From assembly GCA_002316005.1 (NCBI GenBank), contig DCIM01000092.1, positions 1 through 53,867 of the forward strand: a DNA stretch of 53,867 nt, given 5' to 3'. Below the pieces are notes generated by a model that made no database searches, was not told the DNA's origin, and worked only from the letters and a program-made list of their open reading frames with translations. Source of the DNA: Prevotellaceae bacterium UBA1726 (GTDB lineage: Bacteria; Bacteroidota; Bacteroidia; Bacteroidales; Bacteroidaceae). This document shows, piece after piece, positions 7,457-16,317 of this stretch (its first letter is position 1; every line of letters starts with the position of its first letter). Position numbers and translations under genes: made by a program.

Positions 7457-8257
7457 ATGTGGAAAATTCTATTGCTTTGTTTATTTTGCTCGGTGAATGT
7501 CTGTGCTCAGGACATGGCACCAAAGATGATTGAGACGGCTCCTGCAGCGGACAACCAAAAGGTGATTGACAAATATACCCGATTCCGAAAATTGGACCGT
7601 TGGAAGAGTTCGTATGAGGACAACTGGGGCTATGCTGCCGTTTGGGGAGTGAAGAAAAGTTCGGTGATGTCGAACGAGGATATTGAGGTGAACTTCATCA
7701 GGAAATGGATGCCTCAGCCTGACTTCAACGATGTGGAGCAATGCTATTTCTTCGTGGAGATAAAGAACAAAACCAACAAAACGATATATATTGACCGCGA
7801 AAACTGTTTCAGAATATATCAGGATGGCACAAAGACTCCATATTACACGGCGAAGGATGCTGGCAAGAGAGAGCGCGTGATTGCCATTCCTGCTAATAAG
7901 AAAAAGTATCTGACCGAGTACAAATATGAGACGAAAAAAGCGGGATATATCGATTTCATTGAATGTCCGGAGAACTTTGAATGGTCAATGAAAGAGGCGG
8001 GACTTAATCCTGGCAATCATAATCACAGCGTACCATATCAATATGACGAGGACAATACTCCACTGACAAGGCGATATGTCATCTCTTACTCAAAGGATGA
8101 GAGCCTGACGGAATATTCTGCCGTGGCAATTGATTTCTATATCATGCAAATCTTCGTAACAAAGATGTATTCTGACAACCTGATGGACGAATGGATTGTG
8201 GGTTGCAACAAGAACACCATCACCAGTTGCTGCAGATGGTACAAGGAAAGTCTGTAA
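7457..8257 (+). CDS. secreted protein of unknown function
   Basis: A 266-residue protein with a signal peptide (MWKILLLCLFCSVNVCAQ), hence exported. The mature part has an IEVNFIRKW...VEIKNKTNKTIYIDRENCFRIY core that looks like an Ig-like beta sandwich, typical of proteins that bind or cover surface structures, and six cysteines, two of them adjacent near the C-terminus (ITSCCRWY). It has its own promoter and a strong terminator, so it is a single-gene unit. The upstream leader carries a possible operator. I do not recognise a family. Confidence 0.7.
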   Translation: MWKILLLCLFCSVNVCAQDMAPKMIETAPAADNQKVIDKYTRFRKLDRWKSSYEDNWGYAAVWGVKKSSVMSNEDIEVNFIRKWMPQPDFNDVEQCYFFVEIKNKTNKTIYIDRENCFRIYQDGTKTPYYTAKDAGKRERVIAIPANKKKYLTEYKYETKKAGYIDFIECPENFEWSMKEAGLNPGNHNHSVPYQYDEDNTPLTRRYVISYSKDESLTEYSAVAIDFYIMQIFVTKMYSDNLMDEWIVGCNKNTITSCCRWYKESL

Positions 8258-8271
8258 AAACTAAGGACAAC

Positions 8272-8310
8272 AAAAGGGGGAAAGTCAAATTCAAGGCTTT
8301 CCCCCTTTTT
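8272..8310 (+). terminator. rho-independent terminator
   Basis: Perfect 13-bp stem AAAAGGGGGAAAG / CTTTCCCCCTTTT with a 12-nt loop, ending in a T-run, 14 bp after the stop of the secreted protein gene. Confidence 0.9.
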
Positions 8311-8337
8311 ATTGCAGAAATCTTGGAAATCGCTTTC

Positions 8338-8364
8338 TTGTATTAAAAAAAAGTACTATCTTTG
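8338..8364 (+). promoter_or_regulatory. promoter of the GH16 gene
   Basis: TTG at 8338-8340 and TATCTTTG at 8357-8364 (16 bp apart, a little short). The box decides the start codon: a TTG at 8362 in frame lies inside the -7 box, so translation must begin at the ATG at 8386, leaving a leader of about 15 nt. Confidence 0.6.
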
Positions 8365-8385
8365 GCCTTGCAAATTTTTCTGCGT

Positions 8386-9396
8386 ATGTCAACCCATAGA
8401 TTTGTCACAGCCTTTGTGCTTTTGTTCATATCCTGTGCCGTTTCTGCACAGATAGACAAGACGGGATATTCTCTTGTCTATTCTTCGGAGTCGCCTGAGG
8501 TGGCTTCATCGGCTATGACTCTTACCGACGAGGAACTGGCAAATTGCACGGGCGACTTCCTGAATAAGGAAAACCTTGAGCGCAACTGGCTCTATTGCCC
8601 TCGACATTCTTCAAAGTGGAATATGCGTATGGCGGAAAATGACGAGGATCGCGCAAAGGTGCATATATGCGAGAATGGCACCCTTCGTATGCTTGCCCTT
8701 TCGCCTGACAGTACCATAGAGAACTGTATCACTTCGGGCATCAAGATGAAGCAGGGATATAAATATGGTATCTTTGAGATTAAAGCAAAGTGCCACCCTC
8801 ATGCCTCCAACTTCCCTGCCATATGGATGATGCCATCAAACCCTCAAGGCGGTTGGCCTTATTGTGGCGAGATTGACATCATGGAGCAGATTGGCACAAG
8901 CAGCATCGTGTACAGCACCGTTCATGTGGGCGCACGCTACGACCAGCCTGTGGGCGTTGACTACTCATATTCGGGCAACAGATGGTTTAATACCGCCTAT
9001 CACACCTATTCTCTCCTGTGGACAAAGACTTGCCTCACTTTCTACTGCGATGGAAAAAAGGTGTTCGAATACGCAAAGGACAACACTCTCGATATTGAGA
9101 ACAATCCATCTTACGAACATGCACAGTTCCCTTACAACGAGGAGTTTTACATCATTCTTGATCAGGCACTCGGCATGAACAGAAATTGGGGTGATGAGGA
9201 TCCTGACCCTGAATACACCTACGAGACGGATGTTGCCTATGTGCGAATTTTCCAGAAGTCCGAAGATGAGGAACTCAACTGTGCCACGATTCCGGCATAC
9301 GACTCTCCTAATATACGGAAATATCTAAGAGACAACCATATCTGTATTGTATGCGGTGACAAGGAATACAATATCGCCGGCAACAGAATTAAATAG
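8386..9396 (+). CDS. secreted glycoside hydrolase family 16 protein (beta-glucanase type)
   Basis: A 336-residue exported enzyme expected to cut beta-1,3 or beta-1,3-1,4 linkages in beta-glucans or related polymers. Signal peptide to SAQ (about residue 22). The GH16 active-site motif is E162-I-D164-I-M-E167, with E162 the expected nucleophile and E167 the acid/base; YGIFEIKAKCH and FPAIWMMP upstream and HTYSLLWT downstream are also typical. The C-terminus ends in EYNIAGNRIK, the first third of the tail that other proteins here carry in full (YNIAGQRI...KG...NGKK), cut by a stop that belongs to a dispersed repeat. Confidence 0.88.
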   Translation: MSTHRFVTAFVLLFISCAVSAQIDKTGYSLVYSSESPEVASSAMTLTDEELANCTGDFLNKENLERNWLYCPRHSSKWNMRMAENDEDRAKVHICENGTLRMLALSPDSTIENCITSGIKMKQGYKYGIFEIKAKCHPHASNFPAIWMMPSNPQGGWPYCGEIDIMEQIGTSSIVYSTVHVGARYDQPVGVDYSYSGNRWFNTAYHTYSLLWTKTCLTFYCDGKKVFEYAKDNTLDIENNPSYEHAQFPYNEEFYIILDQALGMNRNWGDEDPDPEYTYETDVAYVRIFQKSEDEELNCATIPAYDSPNIRKYLRDNHICIVCGDKEYNIAGNRIK

Positions 9397-9475
9397 CATT
9401 CAGCGATATTGTCCCCGCATTGAAAAACAGTTGTCCCCGCGCCGTGGGGACAAGTTTCCAAGGCCGTGGGGACAA
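9373..9475. repeat. dispersed repeat with TTGTCCCCGC / CGTGGGGACAA palindromes
   Basis: The block starts inside the last codons of the GH16 gene (GCCGGCAACA...AAATAGCA) and runs into two forward TTGTCCCCGC units (9409 and 9431) and two reverse CGTGGGGACAA units (9443 and 9465). A shorter copy lies at 51919-51976; the first 45 bases agree at 39 positions. The hairpins can act as terminator-like structures for the GH16 transcript. Confidence 0.75.
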
Positions 9476-9786
9476 ATTCATTCCTTGCATTTATTTTTCG
9501 GCTATCACAGGAAGATGAAAATCCGGCATGCATTTCTGGGAAAAAGAATTTTGCCTTTCACCCTTCACCCTACACACAACAGGGGTTAATACGCTGATTT
9601 TCTTTTTGATACGGGTGTGCAGGGTTATTGCTCACCCTACACACACTCTACACATACACTACTGCATTGTCCTAAAAAAGTTGACTATAATAACAACATA
9701 TATGGTACAATACACTAATTTATATTGACATCAAGAATTTTCTGCATATTTATTGTTTTTTCTCTCGTTCTTTCGGGAAAATGTGT
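9476..9786. other. non-coding stretch with CACCCTACACAC repeats
   Basis: No credible gene. A direct repeat TTCACCCTACACACA (9564-9578) recurs as CTCACCCTACACACA (9631-9645). The second copy pairs with GTGTGCAGGGT (9615-9625) as an 11-bp inverted repeat with one central mismatch and an 8-nt loop. The remainder is AT-rich and leads into the promoter of the next gene. Confidence 0.5.
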
Positions 9787-9794
9787 TAACTTTG
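9787..9794 (+). promoter_or_regulatory. -7 box of the C10 peptidase gene
   Basis: TAACTTTG, a full match to the Bacteroidetes -7 consensus, 68 bp before the ATG. The -33 region is T-rich but no clear TTTG stands at the usual distance. Confidence 0.5.
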
Positions 9795-9861
9795 CACACA
9801 AAAGTCATCGTTTATAACGAATTAGCAATAAATTTCAACAAAACCAAATAAAATCCCAAGC

Positions 9862-12800
9862 ATGAAAGTTCTTTATGTTTTCTTGGTGCTTCTGTTAGCG
9901 ATGACCCAAAATTCCTTTGCGGGTCCTCGCACTCGTCAGCAGGCTATGCAAATCGCGCAGAACAAAGCGCAGAGCCTTGGAGTCGTTCTCTCTATGCCTA
10001 CTCAGGCTCGTCGTTCAGCAGCAATGGGAGTTGTTTCCGACGAGGTGGCTCCTTATTTTGTCTTCAACAACGGTTCCAACCAAGGTTGGACCATTGTCTC
10101 TGGTGACGACCGCATGCCAGAGGTTCTCGGTTATTCCGATTCTGGCACTCTCGACCTCGACAACCTCCCAGCTCCTGTGCTGGACCTCTTCTCGGGCTTC
10201 GAACTGATGTACAACAACCTCGGTACTGCAGAGACCACATCAACTTCTGCCGTTGGTCCTCGCAAGACCGGTACCACAAATCTTGCCATTGGCCCTCTGT
10301 TGACAACAAGCTGGTCGCAGTTCTCACCTTATTATAATCTTACCCCAACATCGAGTGGTACTCATACTGCCACTTGTTGCGTGGCTACTGCCCTTGCTCA
10401 GATACTTTATTATCTTTACTACACTCAAGGTGGTCAGTCGTCAACAACATTCACCAACAGCATCTCTGTTAATGGCCGAACAGCCTCTGCTCCTCGTACC
10501 TACGACTGGTCGAGCATGCTCCCAAGCTACCTCGGCGAATATACCGATGCTCAGGCTACTGCCGTTGCCACATTGATGCGCGATTGCGGTTATGCCCTGT
10601 CTGTCACCTATGGTGTTAGCGAGTCTACAGCCTATACAAGTGCCGTCACATCAGTTGGACCAACTTATTTCGGCCTTGCCTCTGGCGCAAGCTACAACAA
10701 CTGCTCTTCTGCTACAGCCTTCTTCTCGGCTATTGATACCGAACTCAACAACTACCGTCCTTGTCAGGTTGTGGGTAATGGCCACTCCTTTGTATGTGAT
10801 GGCCGTTCTGCCGATGGTAATTACTATCACTTCAACTTTGGCTACGGTGGTGGCGATGGATTCTATTGCGCTGGTGCCTACAACGGCTACGATCAGTATA
10901 GCGACATGGCCGTTGCTACAGGTCTCCGCCTCGCAGGTTCTTCTTCGTCTTCCACAGCGAAACAAGGTCTTGAGGTTGCCTATAACTCTGCCATCAAGAC
11001 AGCCGGCAATCGTCCTGTCGGTACCATCCCTGGCATGTATCAGTTGAGTTATTATAATACTCTCAAGGGCTATCTCGACACAGCAAAGGGTGTCATCAAC
11101 GGCACAACAACCATGACCGATGCCAACATCAAGACTCTCATCAATAATATCGGTACTGCCGAGCAGAACCTTATTGCTTTCCCAACTCCATTCAACGACA
11201 CATCCAAAAATACAGGTTCAACCTGGAAGGAATATGGCACTCCTTACTACATCCGTACATATGCATCTTACAGCGGCTCTCGTTATGGAATGTATTATAA
11301 TACAGAGGGCACTACGGTTACTACAAGTTTATATCCGGTAAGTGATTCATGGAGTGGTTATAGGTATCGCCTTATTTACGATTCTTCTTCTAATGGATAT
11401 TACATTGGTGACAACACTCTAAAGCAATATTTCGCCAACATTCCATCTTACGGAAGTGACTTGGTGACAAATTATTATGGTACAGCAAGCACAATGCCAA
11501 GCAGTTCTGATGTTCCTTGCGAGGTTATCGCTACTGATTATTTAGGCAATGGAGAGTTCGCGTTGACTATGCGTCCTATGGGCGAAGGATATAAAGATGA
11601 CCATTGCCGCTATATTACTGCATGGAATGGTACATCTTCTGTTGTGGCATCTGCTTCTGTAGCTCCAGATTATGTCTATGGTGGCGACCCATATGGCGAC
11701 TATTACTGCAAGTGGATTCTCGTTCCTACTTATAATACCAATTCTTCTTCTGGTACAGTTCCTACTGTCACTACAGGCACTGCTTCATTTACAAACAGCG
11801 ATGTGAAACTGGAAGTAGGAGGAACCTATACCCAGGGTGTCACAGCAAACAACAGAAGTGGTACAAAAATCTTTTCTTCAAGCGACCTCACAGTTGCTAC
11901 TGTTGACCCTACTACTGGTGAAGTTACTGCTGTTGGAGAGGGAACAGCAACTATCACAGTTGCCATTGGGGCAACAGCGGAATATTTCAAAAGCGGTTAT
12001 TCTGCTGCCGTTGCTACATATTCAGTTGCTGTGACAAATTCAGCAAAGCAGGATCCTACTGCTTCATTCACCACCAAAAGTTATACTGTCAATCCTGGTC
12101 AGACAATAACGAACAAATTCACAACCAATAGCAATGGTGCTGTCACCTATTCAAGCAACGCTTCTGGTGTAGCAACTGTCGATGCTTCAACAGGACTTGT
12201 TACTGCTGTTGATGAGGGTACCGCCACTATTACGGCTTCAGTCGCAGCAACAGATACATATAATGCAGCTACAGCATCATTTACAGTTACTGTGAAGCGC
12301 AACGACCAGAAAGTTTCGTTTGCACAGCCTTCGCTCTCCCTTGTTGCCGGCAATACCGCACAGAATGTAGCTTCTACAACTGGCGATGGCACAATCACTT
12401 ATAACTCAAGCGACGAATCCGTTGCTACAGTCGCTTCTGACGGTACTGTTACTGCCCTTGCCGTAGGAACTGCTACAATCACAGCTACTGCAGCCCAGAC
12501 AAACAAATACCATTCGGCTTCTGCCACATATACGGTTACAGTAACAGAAGATGCTACTCTTCGTGCTAAACTCAATGCCCTCATTGCTCAAGCAGAAGGT
12601 ATGTTCACAGCCTCTGAACTCTCTGCTGCCCAGACTGCCGCAAGCCAGGCAGGTACACCAATCACCGGGAATGTAGCCAGCAGCATTACTACAAATGAAA
12701 AGTATTTGATTGCCTATGTTTCTGGCAGCACAATCACATACATGACATCAACAGGAAAGAGTACGACAAACAAGAAAGAAGCCGGAGTATTTACCCTTAC

Positions 12801-13380
12801 TACAAGTGGCACTACTTGCTATATCCAGAACTCTGACGGCAACTATCTGCAGGTTAACACAAGTAGTGGACTTAATACAGGTTTGAAATTCTCATCAACC
12901 AAGTCGACCTCTAATTTCACTTATCAATTCAACGGAAATCAAGTCCAGTTCTATTTTACTTCCGGCAACAATAAATACTATTTGAAAAAAGGAACTAACA
13001 ATTATTACATAGCAACAAATACAGGTTCTTCAACTCTCACCCTTTTCCCAGTCACAGGCTCTTATGAAGCCGCTTCTGCCGAGCAGACCACTCTCATTGC
13101 TCTTGCTACGGCCATAACAACTGCCAATGCTGTCACAACAGCCACTCAGTCCGACATTGATGCTCTTGCTGCTGCCATTGCTGCTTATCTCCCTTACAAA
13201 GGTGATGTCAATCTTGATGGAACAATCGATGTCGCTGATGTTTCAGCTCTCATCACAATCCTTCGTGGCAACACACTCTCTGGTGGTCAGGGCAAGACCG
13301 ACATTGACGGTTCTGGCACACCTGATGTTAATGATGTCCGCGCCCTTGTTAACAAAATATTGATGAAGAAAGAAGAATAA
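9862..13380 (+). CDS. multidomain C10 cysteine peptidase with Ig-like repeats and dockerin
   Basis: A 1172-residue secreted peptidase of the streptopain/interpain family. Signal peptide to about 20, inhibitory pro-domain to about 135, catalytic domain about 140-355 with C173 (TCCVATALAQ) and H308 (GHSFVCDG). The usual HINWGWGG strand reads HFNFGYGG, so two aromatic positions are changed. Three Big_2-like Ig repeats follow (about 633-896, each with VATV...GTATITA), then a Ser/Thr-rich domain, then a dockerin-like pair of calcium loops at 1112-1172 (DVNLDGTIDVADVS and DIDGSGTPDVNDV). It stands alone between promoter and terminator. The dockerin suggests attachment to a cohesin-bearing surface protein. 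Confidence 0.88.
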   Translation: MKVLYVFLVLLLAMTQNSFAGPRTRQQAMQIAQNKAQSLGVVLSMPTQARRSAAMGVVSDEVAPYFVFNNGSNQGWTIVSGDDRMPEVLGYSDSGTLDLDNLPAPVLDLFSGFELMYNNLGTAETTSTSAVGPRKTGTTNLAIGPLLTTSWSQFSPYYNLTPTSSGTHTATCCVATALAQILYYLYYTQGGQSSTTFTNSISVNGRTASAPRTYDWSSMLPSYLGEYTDAQATAVATLMRDCGYALSVTYGVSESTAYTSAVTSVGPTYFGLASGASYNNCSSATAFFSAIDTELNNYRPCQVVGNGHSFVCDGRSADGNYYHFNFGYGGGDGFYCAGAYNGYDQYSDMAVATGLRLAGSSSSSTAKQGLEVAYNSAIKTAGNRPVGTIPGMYQLSYYNTLKGYLDTAKGVINGTTTMTDANIKTLINNIGTAEQNLIAFPTPFNDTSKNTGSTWKEYGTPYYIRTYASYSGSRYGMYYNTEGTTVTTSLYPVSDSWSGYRYRLIYDSSSNGYYIGDNTLKQYFANIPSYGSDLVTNYYGTASTMPSSSDVPCEVIATDYLGNGEFALTMRPMGEGYKDDHCRYITAWNGTSSVVASASVAPDYVYGGDPYGDYYCKWILVPTYNTNSSSGTVPTVTTGTASFTNSDVKLEVGGTYTQGVTANNRSGTKIFSSSDLTVATVDPTTGEVTAVGEGTATITVAIGATAEYFKSGYSAAVATYSVAVTNSAKQDPTASFTTKSYTVNPGQTITNKFTTNSNGAVTYSSNASGVATVDASTGLVTAVDEGTATITASVAATDTYNAATASFTVTVKRNDQKVSFAQPSLSLVAGNTAQNVASTTGDGTITYNSSDESVATVASDGTVTALAVGTATITATAAQTNKYHSASATYTVTVTEDATLRAKLNALIAQAEGMFTASELSAAQTAASQAGTPITGNVASSITTNEKYLIAYVSGSTITYMTSTGKSTTNKKEAGVFTLTTSGTTCYIQNSDGNYLQVNTSSGLNTGLKFSSTKSTSNFTYQFNGNQVQFYFTSGNNKYYLKKGTNNYYIATNTGSSTLTLFPVTGSYEAASAEQTTLIALATAITTANAVTTATQSDIDALAAAIAAYLPYKGDVNLDGTIDVADVSALITILRGNTLSGGQGKTDIDGSGTPDVNDVRALVNKILMKKEE

Positions 13381-13443
13381 AGCAATTTCCCACAGAATCC
13401 AAGATATTTTTCTTGGAGAAATACTATAGTGTTAATTAATGGT

Positions 13444-13478
13444 GAAGGCAGCGCCCGTGAAGGGTACTGCCTTCTTTT
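13444..13478 (+). terminator. rho-independent terminator
   Basis: Stem GAAGGCAG / CTGCCTTC with a 15-nt loop and TTTT, 63 bp after the peptidase stop. Confidence 0.85.
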
Positions 13479-13534
13479 GCGCGAAAAAATTTCAAAAATA
13501 GTGAAAAATATTATCATCAAACTAAAATAAATTG

Positions 13535-13542
13535 TACCTTTG
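13535..13542 (+). promoter_or_regulatory. -7 box of the NAD salvage operon
   Basis: TACCTTTG fits TAnnTTTG. The ATG at 13554 in the same frame is only 12 bp away, so the ATG at 13602, where homology to the family begins, is the better start. Confidence 0.55.
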
Positions 13543-13601
13543 CAAAAGAAAGAATGTCGGGTGAGGCTATGCTGTACTCGGCGTTACAAAACTCAAATAA
13601 T

Positions 13602-14114
13602 ATGAAAGTACTTGTAGTTGTAGACATGCAAAACGACTTCATTGACGGAAGTCTTGGTACGAAAGAGGCAGTGGCGATTGTGCCTGCCGTAGTTGAGAAG
13701 ATAAAGAACTGGGATGGTGCGATTGTGGCCACACGCGACACTCACCCAGAGGACTATCTGAACACTCAGGAGGGAAAGTTCCTTCCGGTTGTTCATTGTA
13801 TTGAAGGTACTCCTGGATGGGAGATTGCCCCAGCGGTAAGTGCTGCACTTGAAGAAAAAGAGGCAGAAATCATCGACAAACCAACCTTCGGCAGTACAAT
13901 TCTTGCAGAAATGCTTCTTGGTGAGGACATTGACGAAATAGAACTCATTGGCCTTTGCACAGATATCTGCGTTGTAAGCAATGCCCTTCTCTTGAAGGCG
14001 AATATGCCAGAAGTACCAATGTCGGTAGATTCTGCTTGCTGTGCAGGAGTTACTCCAGAGAAACACGAGGCAGCACTTGAGACAATGAGAAGTTGCCAGA
14101 TAATTGTAAAATAG
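13602..14114 (+). CDS. pncA: nicotinamidase
   Basis: A 170-residue cytoplasmic cysteine hydrolase that converts nicotinamide to nicotinate and ammonia, the first step of the Preiss-Handler NAD salvage route. The catalytic triad is D8 (VVDMQNDF), K93 (DKPTFGS) and C123 (GLCTDICV); the metal ligands are probably D46, H48 (RDTHPEDY) and H65 (HCIEGTPG). Length and motifs fit nicotinamidases better than the related isochorismatases. Start chosen at 13602, where the first beta strand begins. The next gene, 8 bp downstream, encodes the following enzyme of the route, which strongly supports the assignment. Confidence 0.93.
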   Translation: MKVLVVVDMQNDFIDGSLGTKEAVAIVPAVVEKIKNWDGAIVATRDTHPEDYLNTQEGKFLPVVHCIEGTPGWEIAPAVSAALEEKEAEIIDKPTFGSTILAEMLLGEDIDEIELIGLCTDICVVSNALLLKANMPEVPMSVDSACCAGVTPEKHEAALETMRSCQIIVK

Positions 14115-14122
14115 GAAACAAC

Positions 14123-15322
14123 ATGAGACAGATAATCACCCATTTCACTGACAACGACCTCTACACCTTCTCTTGTCAGTATTATATCATGCAGCAATAT
14201 CCTCGTGCAGAGGTGGAATATACATTCTTCGACCGCAACAAAACCTGTTATCCACAGGGTTTCGGCGAACTTGTGCAAGAGCAAATCAACTACATGCAGA
14301 ATGTTGTAATCACCGACGAAGAGATTGACTTCATGACCAATAAATGCGTCTGGTTGCCACTTTGGTACTTCACATTCCTCCGTGGATATCGTTTCAACCC
14401 AGCCGAAGTGAGCGTAACGCAAGACGCCGAAGGTCATCTCGACATCACCATCCGAGGCAAGTGGTTCTCAACAATCATGTGGGAAATGCCAATTCTGTCG
14501 TGTATCTCAGAACTCATCCACACGCTCAATGGCGATATGGAGAAATACGACATTGAGGCAGAACGCCAGAAAGTGGTGGAGAAATCGAAGAAGATATTCT
14601 CGAATGGTCTTGTTCTTGGTGATATGGGTACACGCCGCCGTTTCTCTTACGACCACCAGAAGATGGTACTTGAGACAATGACCGAGACATATCGCTCACA
14701 GCAGTGGCCAGGCGTTTTCACAGGTACAAGTAATGTCTACTTGGCAATGGAACTTGGGTTGAAGCCACTCGGCACATTGTCGCATCAGATCATCTCGTTC
14801 GAGGAGAATGTAAGTGGAGTTTTCGAGTGTAACTATATGGTAATGAAGAAGTTCTCGGATGTGTATGACGGCAACAACGGAATCTACCTTTACGACTGTT
14901 TCGGCGATGATCTGTTCTTCAAGAACCTCTCAAAGCGAATGGCGATGATGTACTCAGGACTTCGTGTTGACAGCGGAAATGAGGAAGAGCAGACAGAGAA
15001 AATCATTGAGAAATACAAGTCGCTCGGCATTGATCCAAAGTCAAAGCAGGTGGTTTATTCAAACGGCTTGGATATTGACCGTTGCATAGAGATTCATAAG
15101 TTCTGCACCGGAAAAGTGATGGATTCTTATGGCGTGGGCACAAACCTCATGTGCGACATAAACGATGTGCGTCCTTCGAACATTGTCATCAAACTCACCA
15201 AGGGCCGTATTACCGAAGTTCGCGAGTGGCACAACTGCATAAAACTCTCGTGCGACAAGGGCAAAACACTCGGAAATCAAGACAAGTGCAAGTATATTCT
15301 CGGTCTTATTGACGGAGAATAA
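14123..15322 (+). CDS. pncB: nicotinate phosphoribosyltransferase
   Basis: A 399-residue enzyme that joins nicotinate to phosphoribosyl pyrophosphate, giving nicotinate mononucleotide for NAD synthesis. Family features include ITHFTDNDLYTFSCQYYI at the N-terminus, the LGDMGTRRRFSYDHQ segment, GTSNVYLAMELGLKPLGTLSHQ near 205-235 (the ribosyl-binding region) and SYGVGTNLMCD near the C-terminus. The ATG at 14123 is preferred over 14093, which would overlap pncA. It forms an operon with pncA and is followed by a terminator. Confidence 0.95.
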   Translation: MRQIITHFTDNDLYTFSCQYYIMQQYPRAEVEYTFFDRNKTCYPQGFGELVQEQINYMQNVVITDEEIDFMTNKCVWLPLWYFTFLRGYRFNPAEVSVTQDAEGHLDITIRGKWFSTIMWEMPILSCISELIHTLNGDMEKYDIEAERQKVVEKSKKIFSNGLVLGDMGTRRRFSYDHQKMVLETMTETYRSQQWPGVFTGTSNVYLAMELGLKPLGTLSHQIISFEENVSGVFECNYMVMKKFSDVYDGNNGIYLYDCFGDDLFFKNLSKRMAMMYSGLRVDSGNEEEQTEKIIEKYKSLGIDPKSKQVVYSNGLDIDRCIEIHKFCTGKVMDSYGVGTNLMCDINDVRPSNIVIKLTKGRITEVREWHNCIKLSCDKGKTLGNQDKCKYILGLIDGE

Positions 15323-15380
15323 AGCAACACAGAAAGTCAAATATTTTCACAAGAACATTTTTCGCACAAAATGAATAGTA

Positions 15381-15408
15381 GGCGCAGTCAAAATGATTGC
15401 GCCGTTTT
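15381..15408 (+). terminator. terminator after pncB
   Basis: GGCGCA / TGCGCC stem with an 11-nt loop, then GTTTT, 58 bp beyond the pncB stop. Confidence 0.75.
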
Positions 15409-15415
15409 CATCGTG

Positions 15416-15476
15416 TCATTTAACTGAAATGAGGAGGTCATTTAAGTGGAATGAGCGTGTCATTTAACTGAAATGA
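15416..15476. repeat. array of three 17-bp palindromes with a 22-bp period
   Basis: Units TCATTTAACTGAAATGA (15416), TCATTTAAGTGGAATGA (15438) and TCATTTAACTGAAATGA (15460), each with TCATT/AATGA arms, separated by 5-nt spacers (ggagg, gcgtg). The period is exactly 22 bp. The array lies between the convergent pncB and apbE genes. A second array of the same unit is at 33900-34004. Confidence 0.85.
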
Positions 15477-15624
15477 CAACGACTAAAAATAGACGAAATA
15501 AAGACTTGAAAATCAGATGGTTAAAAAAGGCGGATTTTTAGAAAAGAAGGAAGGAGAAGGGAGATTGCGCCATATACGGTGCAAAATGAGGCGACACATT
15601 TGTAAAGAAGATTCAAAACAAGAA

Positions 15625-16314
15625 TCAACAAGAAGAGCGGATAAAGGCAACAGTTGAAGCAACCTCCCCTTCAGCACCAGAGGAAGTGACCACAGAAACA
15701 AGCCTGCGGCCCTCAACATATTGACCAGTAAGAGGATTGATGATGTGTTTTCGCGATTCTGAATCATTGCCCGAGGTGGTGAGACATTGATTGCAGAGAA
15801 GGAATTTCTCACCATTAAGGTTTTCCACCTCCCAGCCTTCCTTTTCTGCAGAAAGAGAACCCACGGCAAGAACAGAACTGTTGCCCATATTTACCAAAGC
15901 CGCCCCAACTCCATTGCTGTCAAGAATCGGACGAATTTCGTCCAAGGCATAACCTTTCAGGAATCCCGATAGATTGATTTTCCCCTCAACCGAGACATCA
16001 AAAAGACCATCGGTTTTGGTTTTCCATTCTTCGCAGACAGAGAGAATTCGTTGCAGTTCGGGAGATAACTCCTCAAAAGTCAATAATTTATTATTGAAAC
16101 GCGACAATTCCGAGTCAATATTGAAACAATTGCCGAGAGTCTCAATTTCGGCAATTCGAGAATGAATCTCGCCCACGACATCAAGCATTTCCTCCTCTTC
16201 AAGAGACGCAACAAGCATTATGTCGACCCTTGAATGCATAGCCGAAAACCAAGAATAAAGAATGTTTTCGGCCTTGCCACGATTGAAGATATGAGGGAAA
16301 AGACGCAAAGGCAA
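15625..16314 (-). CDS. ApbE-like FAD:protein FMN transferase (divergent, short)
   Basis: About 229 residues similar to ApbE, which uses FAD to attach FMN covalently to Thr residues of exported redox subunits such as those of RNF or NQR complexes. Visible family segments are FSAMHSRVDIML, INLSGFLKGYALD (usually G-G-x-x-K-G-Y), LVNMGNSSVLAVG and LTTSGNDSESRKHIINPLTG. The protein is shorter than the usual 300 or more residues: it ends abruptly after EVASTVAFIRSSC, where the family normally continues, so the 3' end may be frameshifted. It also lacks a visible signal. The start is probably the TTG at 16314; an ATG at 16239 is possible but would cut a conserved stretch. Confidence 0.7.
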   Translation of the reverse strand: MPLRLFPHIFNRGKAENILYSWFSAMHSRVDIMLVASLEEEEMLDVVGEIHSRIAEIETLGNCFNIDSELSRFNNKLLTFEELSPELQRILSVCEEWKTKTDGLFDVSVEGKINLSGFLKGYALDEIRPILDSNGVGAALVNMGNSSVLAVGSLSAEKEGWEVENLNGEKFLLCNQCLTTSGNDSESRKHIINPLTGQYVEGRRLVSVVTSSGAEGEVASTVAFIRSSC

Positions 16315-16317
16315 GGA

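Noticed and set aside
8362..8385. In-frame TTG start extending the GH16 gene upstream
   Set aside because: The TTG lies inside the TATCTTTG promoter box, so it cannot be translated from that promoter; the ATG at 8386 begins a normal signal peptide.
13554..13601. Upstream start of the nicotinamidase gene
   Set aside because: The extra 16 residues show no similarity and begin only 12 bp after the -7 box.
15416..15476. Palindrome array as a CRISPR
   Set aside because: Units are 17 bp and palindromic with 5-bp spacers; CRISPR repeats and spacers are far longer and no cas gene is present.
15513..15869. Open frame on the minus strand overlapping the ApbE-like gene in another frame
   Set aside because: It overlaps conserved ApbE segments and has no own homology; at most its 3' part could be the missing ApbE end.
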